Below, piece by piece: positions 1 to 7,566 of a DNA stretch of 64,000 nucleotides. This DNA is from Clostridia bacterium (GTDB lineage: Bacteria > Bacillota > Clostridia > Christensenellales > Borkfalkiaceae). Made by a program: the position numbers and the translations under genes. Numbering within the stretch: position 1 is the first letter of the stretch; the number at the start of each line of letters is the position of its first letter. The stretch spans positions 1 to 64,000 of the forward strand of contig JAFUKM010000005.1 in assembly GCA_017473605.1 (NCBI GenBank), written 5' to 3'. The notes under the pieces were generated by a model that had not been told where the DNA came from, did no database searches, and saw only the letters and a program-made list of their open reading frames with translations.

Positions 1-1
1 C

Positions 2-313
2 GGGAAAGGCTCGTTAAACCACCATATGTATGCGGACGTCGTGCATTGGCTGTTTAGAAATATCGGCGGTTTAAAAAATACGGGCGTTGCATACGATACG
101 TGTTTGTTGCAACCGTATTTCTATGCGGAGAACTGTTCGGCGAGCAGTAAAACGACGACGCAAAACGGTGAAATTTCGTTTGCTTGGAAAAAGCAGGGTA
201 ACGTTTTCGAAGCGGACATAGTTTGTCCTGTGGGAACAAAAGCCACGTTGCGGATACAAGGCTGCAAGGATATCCTGGTACAAACGGGAAAAATCGAAAT
301 CACGTTGCAGTGA
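2..313 (+). CDS. Alpha-L-rhamnosidase, C-terminal fragment (5' end outside window)
   Basis: The open frame runs from the window edge (first full codon at base 2) to a TGA at 311-313 and encodes about 103 residues. It begins GKGSLNHHMYADVVHWLFRNIGG, which resembles the last catalytic-barrel helices of GH78 alpha-L-rhamnosidases (G-S-x-N-H-x-x-x-G-D-V-x-x-W pattern); the rest resembles the C-terminal beta-sandwich. The catalytic acid lies upstream and is not visible. The enzyme would release terminal L-rhamnose from glycans, which suits the rhamnose operon downstream. A possible ATG at 26 is internal, because homology extends to the edge. The family call rests on the short conserved segment. 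Confidence 0.72.
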   Translation, partial: GKGSLNHHMYADVVHWLFRNIGGLKNTGVAYDTCLLQPYFYAENCSASSKTTTQNGEISFAWKKQGNVFEADIVCPVGTKATLRIQGCKDILVQTGKIEITLQ

Positions 314-332
314 CGGTTAGTTAAATAGAAAG

Positions 333-2165
333 ATGAAAATAGAGAAATTATATCCCGAGAGTAAAGACTACGTTTGGGGCGGAAACAAATTAAAAGAAGA
401 ATACGGCAAACAAACGGAGAAAACGCCGTGCGCGGAGAGTTGGGAGCTGTCTTTTCATAAAGACGGTTTTACGCGTCTTGCAAACGGCAAAACGCTTGCG
501 GAAACGGTAACGGAACGAGAATTAGGGGAAAACGTAAAAGGGTTTCCCTTTTTTCCTACGTTGATTAAATTTATCGATGCGAAACAGGATTTATCCGTGC
601 AAGTTCATCCGTCGGACGATTATGCGTTGAAAAACGAAAACTCGTTTGGAAAAACGGAAATGTGGTATATCGTGGAAGCGGAAAAAGGCGCGGGGATATA
701 CCTTGGCTTTAATCGTGATGTTACCAAAGAAGAATACGAAACGGCTATTCAAGAGAAACGCTTGACGGAACTGCTCAATTTCTACGAAGTGCAAGCGGGC
801 GAGTGCTATTTTATTCCGTCGGGCACAATTCACGCTATTGGAAAAGGTTGCTTGATTTGCGAAATACAGCAAAACAGCAATCTCACATACCGTGTATATG
901 ATTACGGACGCAAAGATAAGAACGGAAACGAACGGGAATTGCATGTCGAGAAGGCGTTAAAGGTAACGAGCCTGAAAAGACACGAAAACAGGGTTTTAAC
1001 GGGTGAAACGCTTGGGACAAACAAATACTTTACCGTACGTAAACTTGGCGTAAAAAACGAGATTTTGTATGCGGATAACAAAACGTTCCAATGCCTGACT
1101 TGCGTGAAAGGTAAGGGCGAGATAGACGGACAAACGGTAAAAAAAGGGGATAGCTTTTTCGTGCCAGCGAGTTACGGGGAATATAACCTTAAAGGGGACA
1201 TGGAGATAATTGTAACGGAGATAAGGAAATATTATATCGGTATCGATTTGGGTGGAACGTTCATCAAGGGCGGTATCGTAGACGATACAGGACGTATCGT
1301 TTTGCAAGAAAAAGTACCTACCGAAAAGGAAAACGGGGCGGACAGAGTTGCGTTGAATATCGCAAACCTTTGCAAGACCTTGCTTGAAAACGTGAATATG
1401 ACGGCAAGCGATATCGTTGGGATAGGCATGGGCGTACCCGGGATGATAAACGGTAAAACAGGCGAAGTGGTGTATTCCAATAACCTTGGTTGGGAGCATT
1501 TCCGTATTAAGGACGAAATAGAAAGCTTAACGGGGTTACCTGTAAAAATCGCTAATGACGCGAACGTGGCGGCATTGGGCGAAACGAAGTTCGGTTGTGG
1601 AAAAGCGTATGAAAATACGGTAATGTTGACGCTGGGTACGGGCGTGGGGAGCGGTATCGTTATCGACGGGAAACTGTTTGAAGGAACCGACTCGGCAGGC
1701 GCGGAGATAGGGCATACGGTCATTGTAGCAGGCGGCGAAAAATGCACCTGCGGAAGAAAAGGTTGTTTGGAAGCTTACACTTCGGCGACGGCGTTGATTC
1801 GGGATACTAAACGGGCAATGCAAGCGGATAAAGTCAGCAAGATGTGGGCAATCGGTGGCGTAGAGAACGTAACGGGAAAGACGGCGTTCGATTATAAAGA
1901 TTGCGATAACAGCGCAAAAACGGTGGTTGACGGATATATAGAAAAACTGGGGGTAGGTATAACGAATATTGCCAACGAGTTCCGTCCCAAAGCGGTAATT
2001 TTGGGCGGTGGCGTATGTGCGCAAGGAGATAACCTTATTAAACCGTTGCAAGAATATTTGGATAGAGAAATCTTTGCGGGGAAGAAAGGCCCGCAGGTAA
2101 AAATTCTTACGGCGACGCTTGGGAATAGCGCGGGCTTGCTCGGCGCGGCGGCGCTTTGGTTATAA
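333..2165 (+). CDS. Fusion protein: mannose-6-phosphate isomerase + ROK-family sugar kinase
   Basis: The single 610-residue frame joins two enzymes. Residues 1 to about 295 are a type I phosphomannose isomerase (ManA-like): QVHPSDDYA, KTEMWYIVE and IPSGTIHAIG supply the expected zinc ligands, followed by a second cupin. From about residue 298 (YYIGIDLGGTFIKGG) it is a ROK kinase: ATP motif DLGGT, GIGMGVPG, NDANVAALGE, LGTGVGSG, and the ROK zinc motif C-x-C-G-x-x-G-C (CTCGRKGC). The pair would interconvert fructose-6-P and mannose-6-P and phosphorylate a hexose, probably glucose or mannose. The junction has no linker; the codon before KYYIGID is AGG, where a free ROK protein would have ATG. 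It starts 19 bases after the rhamnosidase, probably in the same operon, with a weak ribosome site. Confidence 0.9.
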   Translation: MKIEKLYPESKDYVWGGNKLKEEYGKQTEKTPCAESWELSFHKDGFTRLANGKTLAETVTERELGENVKGFPFFPTLIKFIDAKQDLSVQVHPSDDYALKNENSFGKTEMWYIVEAEKGAGIYLGFNRDVTKEEYETAIQEKRLTELLNFYEVQAGECYFIPSGTIHAIGKGCLICEIQQNSNLTYRVYDYGRKDKNGNERELHVEKALKVTSLKRHENRVLTGETLGTNKYFTVRKLGVKNEILYADNKTFQCLTCVKGKGEIDGQTVKKGDSFFVPASYGEYNLKGDMEIIVTEIRKYYIGIDLGGTFIKGGIVDDTGRIVLQEKVPTEKENGADRVALNIANLCKTLLENVNMTASDIVGIGMGVPGMINGKTGEVVYSNNLGWEHFRIKDEIESLTGLPVKIANDANVAALGETKFGCGKAYENTVMLTLGTGVGSGIVIDGKLFEGTDSAGAEIGHTVIVAGGEKCTCGRKGCLEAYTSATALIRDTKRAMQADKVSKMWAIGGVENVTGKTAFDYKDCDNSAKTVVDGYIEKLGVGITNIANEFRPKAVILGGGVCAQGDNLIKPLQEYLDREIFAGKKGPQVKILTATLGNSAGLLGAAALWL

Positions 2166-2198
2166 GCGTCATTTTATTGTTATGGGTTTGATACGGGT

Positions 2199-2239
2199 AA
2201 ATCTCATTGTTTTTTATAAACACCTAGCTGGTGAGATTT
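2199..2239. repeat. Inverted repeat after the ManA-ROK gene
   Basis: AAATCTCA (2199-2206) is matched by TGAGATTT (2232-2239), with an internal CACC/GGTG pair in the loop. It could end the rhamnosidase/ManA-ROK transcript, but there is no U-tract, so a terminator is only a suggestion. Confidence 0.35.
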
Positions 2240-2286
2240 ATGCGCAAGAAAAAAACAAAATAGCAAAGAAAGATTCGCTCTATTGC

Positions 2287-2315
2287 TTGCATTTTTTTGA
2301 CTCCTTTGCTATAAT
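2287..2315 (+). promoter_or_regulatory. Predicted sigma-A promoter for the MFS transporter gene
   Basis: A -35 TTGCAT (2287-2292) and a -10 TATAAT (2310-2315) are separated by exactly 17 bases, and the -10 lies 34 bases before the MFS start codon. Confidence 0.7.
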
Positions 2316-2349
2316 ATAGGCGATTATTAAAGCAACAAAAGGAGCGGTT

Positions 2350-3636
2350 ATGGCTACGCATTACGGTAGAGTGAAGTTTTCCTGCTATATGACGAATATC
2401 ACAATGGCGGTGGTGGGGTGTCTTTCTCCCGTGCTGTTTCTTACGTTTCGCTCGTTATACGGCATTTCCTATTCGCTCTTGGGAACGCTCGTGCTTATTA
2501 ATTTTTGCACGCAGCTTGGCGTGGATTTGATTTTTTCCTTTTTTTCGCATAAGTTCAATATCCCGATGACCGTTAAATGCACGCCTGCGATTGCCGTGGT
2601 GGGGCTTATCCTATTTGCGCTTGCGCCTTTGATTTTTCCGAACGCCGTGTATTTGGGGCTTGTTATCGGTACGGTGATTTTCTCCGCTTCAAGCGGACTT
2701 GCCGAAGTGCTTATCAGCCCCGTTATCGCCGCAATCCCGTCGGAAAACCCCGATAGGGAAATGAGCAAATTGCACGCCGTGTACGCTTGGGGGTCGGTTG
2801 CCGTTGTGGTGATAGCAACGCTTTTTTTACTTGCTATCGGCGGCGAAAATTGGCAGTGGCTTGCGGGCGGATTCGCATTAGTGCCGCTCGTTGCTACCTT
2901 TGCGTTTGCGGGCGCGGACGTGCCGAAAATGCAAACGCCCGAAAAAACTTCGGGCGCGCTCGGCTTTTTTAAAAACGGTGGAGTATGGTTGTGCGTGTTC
3001 GCTATATTCCTTGGCGGCGCAAGCGAAGTTACGATGGCGCAATGGAGTTCGAGCTATATTGAACAGGCGCTCGGTATACCCAAAGTTTTGGGGGATATTT
3101 GCGGCGTTGCTTTGTTTGGCTTTATGCTTGCTATGGGGCGGACGTTGTACGCGAAGTTCGGTAAAAATATCGGAAAGGTGCTGTTTTTAGGTGCAATCGG
3201 CGCGACGGTCTGTTATATAACCGCTATCTTCGTGGGCGTGCCCGTTATCAGTTTGATTGCTTGTGGCTTGACGGGCTTTTGTGTATCGATGATGTGGCCG
3301 GGTAGCCTTGTTGTGGCGTCCGACCGCTTCCCCCAAGGCGGCGTTGTCGTGTATGCCTTGATGGCGGCAGGGGGCGACCTTGGCGCTTCCGTAGGTCCGC
3401 AACTCGTCGGCGTGGTTACCGATTCCGTGGCTGGAAGTGCATATTTCGCGGATTTGGCTTTATCTTGGGGACTCACGAGCGAACAGCTGGGTATGAAAGC
3501 AGGATTGCTCGTCGGAGCGGTGTTCCCATTGATTGCCATCGCCGTATTTTTCATTATACGTCGTTTGCGTACGAAAAAACCGATTTGGACGGGGCAGGTA
3601 TTGAAGGAAAATACTCTTAAAGGAGAAGAATTATGA
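2350..3636 (+). CDS. MFS transporter
   Basis: The 428-residue protein has about 12 predicted membrane helices, with a charged loop near residues 190-205 separating two six-helix halves, typical of the major facilitator superfamily. AAAGGAG precedes the ATG at good spacing. The SGNH hydrolase gene overlaps its stop by 4 bases (ATGA), so the two are translationally coupled. It sits between a rhamnosidase end and a rhamnose operon, so rhamnose or a rhamnose-containing glycoside is a reasonable substrate guess, but no residue seen here fixes the substrate. Confidence 0.85.
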   Translation: MATHYGRVKFSCYMTNITMAVVGCLSPVLFLTFRSLYGISYSLLGTLVLINFCTQLGVDLIFSFFSHKFNIPMTVKCTPAIAVVGLILFALAPLIFPNAVYLGLVIGTVIFSASSGLAEVLISPVIAAIPSENPDREMSKLHAVYAWGSVAVVVIATLFLLAIGGENWQWLAGGFALVPLVATFAFAGADVPKMQTPEKTSGALGFFKNGGVWLCVFAIFLGGASEVTMAQWSSSYIEQALGIPKVLGDICGVALFGFMLAMGRTLYAKFGKNIGKVLFLGAIGATVCYITAIFVGVPVISLIACGLTGFCVSMMWPGSLVVASDRFPQGGVVVYALMAAGGDLGASVGPQLVGVVTDSVAGSAYFADLALSWGLTSEQLGMKAGLLVGAVFPLIAIAVFFIIRRLRTKKPIWTGQVLKENTLKGEEL

Positions 3637-4187
3637 TTAAAGTGGGGTTATTGGGAGATTCTATCCGTTTGTTCGGATACGGCGCGCACGTGCCTACATT
3701 ACTTGGGGAGAAATACCAGGTGTTTCAGCCCGAAGATAATTGCCGCTTTGCAAAATATATGCTTCGCGGGCTGTTTGATTGGAGGGCGGAATTGGAAACG
3801 TGCGACGTTATCCATTTTAACTGCGGACATTGGGACGTGTGCGAACTGTTCGACGACGGTATGTTCTCTTCCGTGGAAGAATACGAGCGGGATATGCTCC
3901 GTGTGGCAAGGATTTTGAAAAGCTACGTGCCGAAAGTGATTTTTGCAACGACCACGCCTGTACGCGACGGATACACGTACAATAAAAACGAGAATATAAA
4001 GTTGTTAAACGAGAGTATCGTGCCGAAGCTGCAAAAAATGGGTATTGTGATTAACGACTTGCACGCGTTGGCGTCGACAAACGTAAATAAATATATTTGC
4101 GAGGAAGATTTGTTGCATTTGTCCGAAGAAGGGAGTAGGCTGTGCGCAAAGCAGGTGGCGGACGTCATTAAAAAAGTATGTGAATAA
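3633..4187 (+). CDS. SGNH/GDSL-family hydrolase
   Basis: This 184-residue cytoplasmic protein has the SGNH blocks: GDSI near residue 8 (nucleophile Ser), HFNCGHWD (Gly/Asn oxyanion region) and EEDLLHLSEEG near the end (Asp and His of the triad). There is no signal peptide. The family contains esterases and carbohydrate deacetylases. Coupling to the MFS gene suggests it removes an acyl group from an imported sugar; that role is inference. Confidence 0.8.
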   Translation: MIKVGLLGDSIRLFGYGAHVPTLLGEKYQVFQPEDNCRFAKYMLRGLFDWRAELETCDVIHFNCGHWDVCELFDDGMFSSVEEYERDMLRVARILKSYVPKVIFATTTPVRDGYTYNKNENIKLLNESIVPKLQKMGIVINDLHALASTNVNKYICEEDLLHLSEEGSRLCAKQVADVIKKVCE

Positions 4188-4194
4188 AAAAGAC

Positions 4195-4225
4195 GCGGAG
4201 CGTGGAAACGCTCCGCTGTTCTTTT
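4195..4225. terminator. Bidirectional terminator between SGNH and PHP genes
   Basis: GCGGAGCG (4195-4202) pairs with CGCTCCGC (4209-4216) around TGGAAA. There is an A-run on the left and a T-rich stretch on the right, so it can end both convergent transcripts. Confidence 0.8.
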
Positions 4226-4237
4226 ATATTCCGCTTT

Positions 4238-4987
4238 TTATCTTCTGCCTTCAAAAATCAGGTGGATACCCATATCCTGTATGCGTTTGCACGCCGTTTT
4301 TACTCTGTCGGGTTTGTATTCCTTGACGATATGTCCGTCGAAGCCTACCGAAAGCCGTACGCCCGATTTTTTGACGATTTCCTGCTGTTCTTTGTTTTTG
4401 AAAAATTCCGTTACGTAATCGTGCGTTTTATAGCCGTGCAAGCTATCCATATTCACGTTCATTTCCCAAAAGATACCGCGTTCCGCCATTTTCCGAAAAT
4501 ACCGATAGGGGTCTTCGCCGAGCGATTTGATATGCGCGAACATATCCGTATGCGCGATACCCGTAGGGCAACCCGATTTTTCCGCAAAGGGGAAAATATC
4601 GCCTTTTAAGAAAGAATTTCTTGCGTCTAAATTCTCCACCAAGCAAAAATCGAAGAAAGAAATATCCGCTTTTTCGGGCAGGGCGTAGCTGTCGTTCGTG
4701 ATAAGCGTACAAACTTCTATACCGCAAAGCAAGCTGATTTTATTGCGGTAAATTTTCCGCAAAGCGTCCACATGGTCGAAATAGCGTTCGAGCGTCTTGC
4801 CGTAATCGGCGTTTCTGTTCGCGCCTTTATTATAGCAAAAATCCGTTCTCGCGCAACCGACGCCGTAGTTATGGTCGCAAATGCCCAGTTGTTGCACACC
4901 GCTGTTTATCGCCGCTTCGATGACCTTTTCGGGCTTATCCTGCGAACAAAACGAATAATAGGTGTGCGCGTGTAAATCCTGTATCAT
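4238..4987 (-). CDS. PHP-domain metal-dependent phosphoesterase
   Basis: The 249-residue protein starts IQDLHAHTYYSFCSQD (motif I, H-x-H), followed by LGICDHNYG (motif II, D-H), GIEVCT (metal-binding Glu), GIAHTDMF and VGFDGHIVKEY near the end (D-x-H). This is the histidinol-phosphatase-like PHP fold, which binds two or three metals and hydrolyses phosphate esters. The substrate is unknown. GGAG precedes the ATG on the minus strand. It is monocistronic, between the transport genes and the repressor gene. Confidence 0.82.
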   Translation of the reverse strand: MIQDLHAHTYYSFCSQDKPEKVIEAAINSGVQQLGICDHNYGVGCARTDFCYNKGANRNADYGKTLERYFDHVDALRKIYRNKISLLCGIEVCTLITNDSYALPEKADISFFDFCLVENLDARNSFLKGDIFPFAEKSGCPTGIAHTDMFAHIKSLGEDPYRYFRKMAERGIFWEMNVNMDSLHGYKTHDYVTEFFKNKEQQEIVKKSGVRLSVGFDGHIVKEYKPDRVKTACKRIQDMGIHLIFEGRR

Positions 4988-5007
4988 AGTTCTTTCTCCG
5001 TGGCTCT

Positions 5008-5036
5008 ATTATAGTACAACCGAAAAAATAATGCAA
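5008..5036 (-). promoter_or_regulatory. Predicted promoter for the PHP gene
   Basis: On the minus strand TTGCAT (5036-5031) is followed after 17 bases by TATAAT (5013-5008), about 20 bases before the start codon. Confidence 0.68.
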
Positions 5037-5170
5037 GAGATTATGCAAAAAAAATTTTCGGAATTTTTTAAGGCGAATCGCAACGCTTTTTTTTGTTGTC
5101 AAATATCAACCGCCGCTTTTTCACGAGTACGACGTGCGAAAAACTTTTCTCCGCCATAGGTCAAATGCAT

Positions 5171-5908
5171 TTAATAGATAAACTTAATATCCCGTCCGTC
5201 CAAGCCTTTGGGCGGGGCGCTGTCCGTGGCGACAAAGTCGTATGCTTCCAACGGGGCGAGCCGATATGCGCCGTGCGCGCCGAATTTCGTGTTGTCGATG
5301 AGCAGTATTCGTTTTTGAGAGCGTTCGAACGCCGCGCGTTTGATTTCTTTTTGGTCTAACGAACGCTCGTATACCTCGCCGTCGACGACAGCCGCGCAAG
5401 AGCTTATCATTAAATCGAACTTGAAATCGTCGAGCTGTCTCGCCGTCCAGCTGCCGGTTGCCGATATCGTGTTGTATTGCACCATACCCCCGAGCATTAT
5501 CAGCGTTACGTTCGGCTTTTTCGATAACTGTATAGCCGTTTGCAGGTTGTTCGTTACCACCGTTTTATGGCTGAAATCCATACGTTCCGCAAGCGCTAAC
5601 GCCGTGGAAGAACTGTCGATAAATACCGATTTGAAAGCAGGGATATGGGGCAGGGCTTTTGTCGCCGCGCGCTCTTTTTCCTGCGCATTTTTTTCCATAC
5701 GGAAAAAAATCGATATTTCTTCCGAATTTTCGGGTAGTAACGCGCCGCCGTGGCTGCGCTCTACAAGCCCCATGCCGTGCATCTCCGATAAATCCCTGCG
5801 AATCGTCGCTTCGCTTACGTAAAAAAGTTGCGCGAGTTTGCGCACGTTCGCTTTTTTTTGTTCTTTTAAAACCCGTAAAATTTCATTTTGCCGTTCGTTG
5901 AGTGCCAT
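5171..5908 (-). CDS. DeoR/GlpR-family transcriptional regulator
   Basis: The 245-residue protein has an N-terminal DeoR helix-turn-helix (residues about 3-57; recognition region VSEATIRRDLSEM) and a C-terminal sugar-phosphate sensor domain with IDSSSTALALAE, VVTNNL and LGGMV motifs. DeoR-family proteins usually repress sugar catabolic operons and are released by a phosphorylated sugar; rhamnulose-1-phosphate is the obvious candidate here. It is divergent from the rhamnose/BMC operon across a 231-base gap holding two back-to-back promoters and five repeated half-sites. AAGGAG lies 7 bases before the start. Confidence 0.9.
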   Translation of the reverse strand: MALNERQNEILRVLKEQKKANVRKLAQLFYVSEATIRRDLSEMHGMGLVERSHGGALLPENSEEISIFFRMEKNAQEKERAATKALPHIPAFKSVFIDSSSTALALAERMDFSHKTVVTNNLQTAIQLSKKPNVTLIMLGGMVQYNTISATGSWTARQLDDFKFDLMISSCAAVVDGEVYERSLDQKEIKRAAFERSQKRILLIDNTKFGAHGAYRLAPLEAYDFVATDSAPPKGLDGRDIKFIY

Positions 5909-5942
5909 TGTATGCTCCTTTTTGTCATTAAGCTCTAAAAAA

Positions 5943-5973
5943 TGTGCGTTTTATGCGCGTTTTTGTTCGTTTA
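5943..5973 (+). promoter_or_regulatory. Putative DeoR-type operator, three tandem half-sites
   Basis: TGTGCGTTTT (5943-5952), TGCGCGTTTT (5954-5963) and TGTTCGTTTA (5964-5973) are repeats at 11- and 10-base spacing, one helical turn apart. They cover about the first 30 transcribed bases of the regulator gene. The TGTTCG core resembles the GlpR/DeoR family half-site, which fits autorepression. Confidence 0.6.
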
Positions 5974-5980
5974 TGATTGA

Positions 5981-6009
5981 ATTATATCATAAAAAATTTT
6001 TTTTGTCAA
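5981..6009 (-). promoter_or_regulatory. Consensus promoter for the DeoR-type regulator
   Basis: On the minus strand TTGACA (6009-6004) and TATAAT (5986-5981) match consensus exactly with a 17-base spacer. Transcription would start near 5974, just upstream of the tandem half-sites. Confidence 0.85.
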
Positions 6010-6024
6010 TCTTTCGCACATATA

Positions 6025-6053
6025 TAGACAAAAATAAAAAAGTGTGATATAAT
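6025..6053 (+). promoter_or_regulatory. Predicted promoter for the rhamnose/BMC operon
   Basis: TAGACA (6025-6030) and TATAAT (6048-6053) are separated by 17 bases. The implied start near 6060 gives a leader of about 80 bases to the rhamnulokinase ATG, containing two more operator half-sites. Confidence 0.75.
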
Positions 6054-6080
6054 ATATCGGAAGAAAAAAAATAATGGCGA

Positions 6081-6100
6081 AAAACGAGCAAAAACGAACA
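6081..6100 (-). promoter_or_regulatory. Putative DeoR-type operator, two tandem half-sites
   Basis: AAAACGAGCA (6081-6090) and AAAACGAACA (6091-6100) are adjacent 10-base direct repeats. Their complements, TGCTCGTTTT and TGTTCGTTTT, match the half-sites at 5943-5973 in opposite orientation. They lie in the rhamnulokinase leader, about 20-40 bases into the transcript. Confidence 0.58.
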
Positions 6101-6139
6101 CGGAAAAGCGGGTTTTTCGCGATAAAAGGACTGTTGACT

Positions 6140-7522
6140 ATGAAATATTATCTTGCAATCGATATCGGGGCATCGTCGGGCAGACATATCGTGGCGTACC
6201 TTGAAAACGGCAAAATGATTACCGAAGAAGTGTACCGTTTCCAAAACGGCCCTGTAAACAAAACCGCCTACGACGGCAAAGAACATCTCGTTTGGGAACC
6301 CGAACGTTTGTACAGCGAAATTTTGAACGGTTTGAAAAGAGCGGGCGAGCTTGGCAAGGCGCCGTACGCAATCGGTATCGATACGTGGGGCGTGGACTAT
6401 GCGCTTCTCGACGAGAACGACAAGGCTATCGGCGGCGTATATTGCTATCGCGATTCGAGAACGGAAGAAACGATGGACAAGGTACACGCAAAAATCCCGT
6501 TTGAACGGTTGTATGCAAAGACGGGGATTCAGTTCTCTACGTTTAACAGCGTATACCAATTCTACCACGACGTGGAAACGGGGCGTATGAAAGACGCGAA
6601 ATCGATGTTGATGCTTCCCGATTATTTCAACTTCCGTTTAACGGGCGTGAAAAAGCAGGAATACACCAACGCCACCACGACGGGTATGGTCAACGCCGTA
6701 ACGCACGAGTGGGACGAAGAAATCATCGAAACGCTCGGATATAAAAAAGAGCTCTTTGGCGAGCTTACCCAGCCCGGCAGTATCGTAGGAGAGTTTTCCG
6801 ACGAAGTTGCTTCGTTTGTAGGATATAAAGCGACGGTAGTGCTTCCTGCGACGCACGACACGGCGAGCGCGGTATTGGCGGCGCCGCTTTCGGGGCAAAC
6901 GCCGTACATATCCAGCGGTACTTGGTCGCTGCTCGGCGTGGAACAAAATTTCGCGCATACCGATAAGGCTGCGATGGAAGTGGGATATTCCAACGAAGGC
7001 AGCGTGAATAAGAGCTTCCGATTCCAAATCAATATTATGGGGCTTTGGATGATTCAGCAGGTTCGCCACGAATTGGACGACAGGTACAGCTTCGTACAGC
7101 TTGCGGAAATGGCGAAGGCAAACCCCGTAGATATCGAAATCAACGTAAACGACCAAGCGTTCTTCGCTCCCAAGAGCATGATTGCGGCGATTAACGAGGC
7201 GGCGGGCAGAGAACTTTCCGTCGGGGAAATGGCGTACGTGATTTACAAGAACTTGGCAAGATGTTACGATTCTTCGCTCAAAGCCTTGGAAGAAGTAACG
7301 GGGGAAAAGTACGACACGCTGAATATCATCGGCGGCGGCAGCCAAAACAAATTCTTGAACGCGCTCACCAAAGAGTATACAGGCAAGAAAGTTATCGCAG
7401 GACCTGCGGAGGGCACGGCTATCGGTAATTTGATGATGCAAATGGTCGGCTTGGGCGATATTGCAGACGTGAAAGCGGGCAGAGAAATTATTAAAAATTC
7501 GTTCGATATCGCCGAAGTATAA
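6140..7522 (+). CDS. rhaB: Rhamnulokinase (FGGY family)
   Basis: The 460-residue FGGY kinase starts MKYYLAIDIGASSGRH, the rhamnulokinase form of the N-terminal phosphate motif. AIGIDTWGVDYALLD, LPDYFNFRLTG, ATHDTASAV, YISSGTWSLLG and the C-terminal IIGGGSQNKFLN adenosine motif follow. It phosphorylates L-rhamnulose to rhamnulose-1-phosphate. An in-frame ATG at 6074 would add 22 residues. It was rejected because it lies only about 14 bases from the predicted transcription start, would be crossed by the operator repeats, and precedes the conserved family start; AAAGGA lies 9 bases before 6140. This is the first gene of the operon. Confidence 0.93.
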   Translation: MKYYLAIDIGASSGRHIVAYLENGKMITEEVYRFQNGPVNKTAYDGKEHLVWEPERLYSEILNGLKRAGELGKAPYAIGIDTWGVDYALLDENDKAIGGVYCYRDSRTEETMDKVHAKIPFERLYAKTGIQFSTFNSVYQFYHDVETGRMKDAKSMLMLPDYFNFRLTGVKKQEYTNATTTGMVNAVTHEWDEEIIETLGYKKELFGELTQPGSIVGEFSDEVASFVGYKATVVLPATHDTASAVLAAPLSGQTPYISSGTWSLLGVEQNFAHTDKAAMEVGYSNEGSVNKSFRFQINIMGLWMIQQVRHELDDRYSFVQLAEMAKANPVDIEINVNDQAFFAPKSMIAAINEAAGRELSVGEMAYVIYKNLARCYDSSLKALEEVTGEKYDTLNIIGGGSQNKFLNALTKEYTGKKVIAGPAEGTAIGNLMMQMVGLGDIADVKAGREIIKNSFDIAEV

Positions 7523-7566
7523 GGCGAAAAAATAAAAATAAAAATTATATAATGAAGGAGATACAT

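Noticed and set aside
2119..2319. 66-codon open frame after the ManA-ROK gene
   Set aside because: It starts inside the ROK coding region in another frame, has no ribosome site, shows no protein-like composition and runs into the MFS promoter.
4988..5170. Possible small gene between PHP and DeoR genes
   Set aside because: Only short frames without ribosome sites. The region is explained by the PHP promoter and the regulator gene 3' flank.
6074..6139. In-frame upstream ATG that would extend rhamnulokinase by 22 residues
   Set aside because: It lies about 14 bases from the predicted transcription start, overlaps operator half-sites, and the conserved family start is at 6140 with a good ribosome site.
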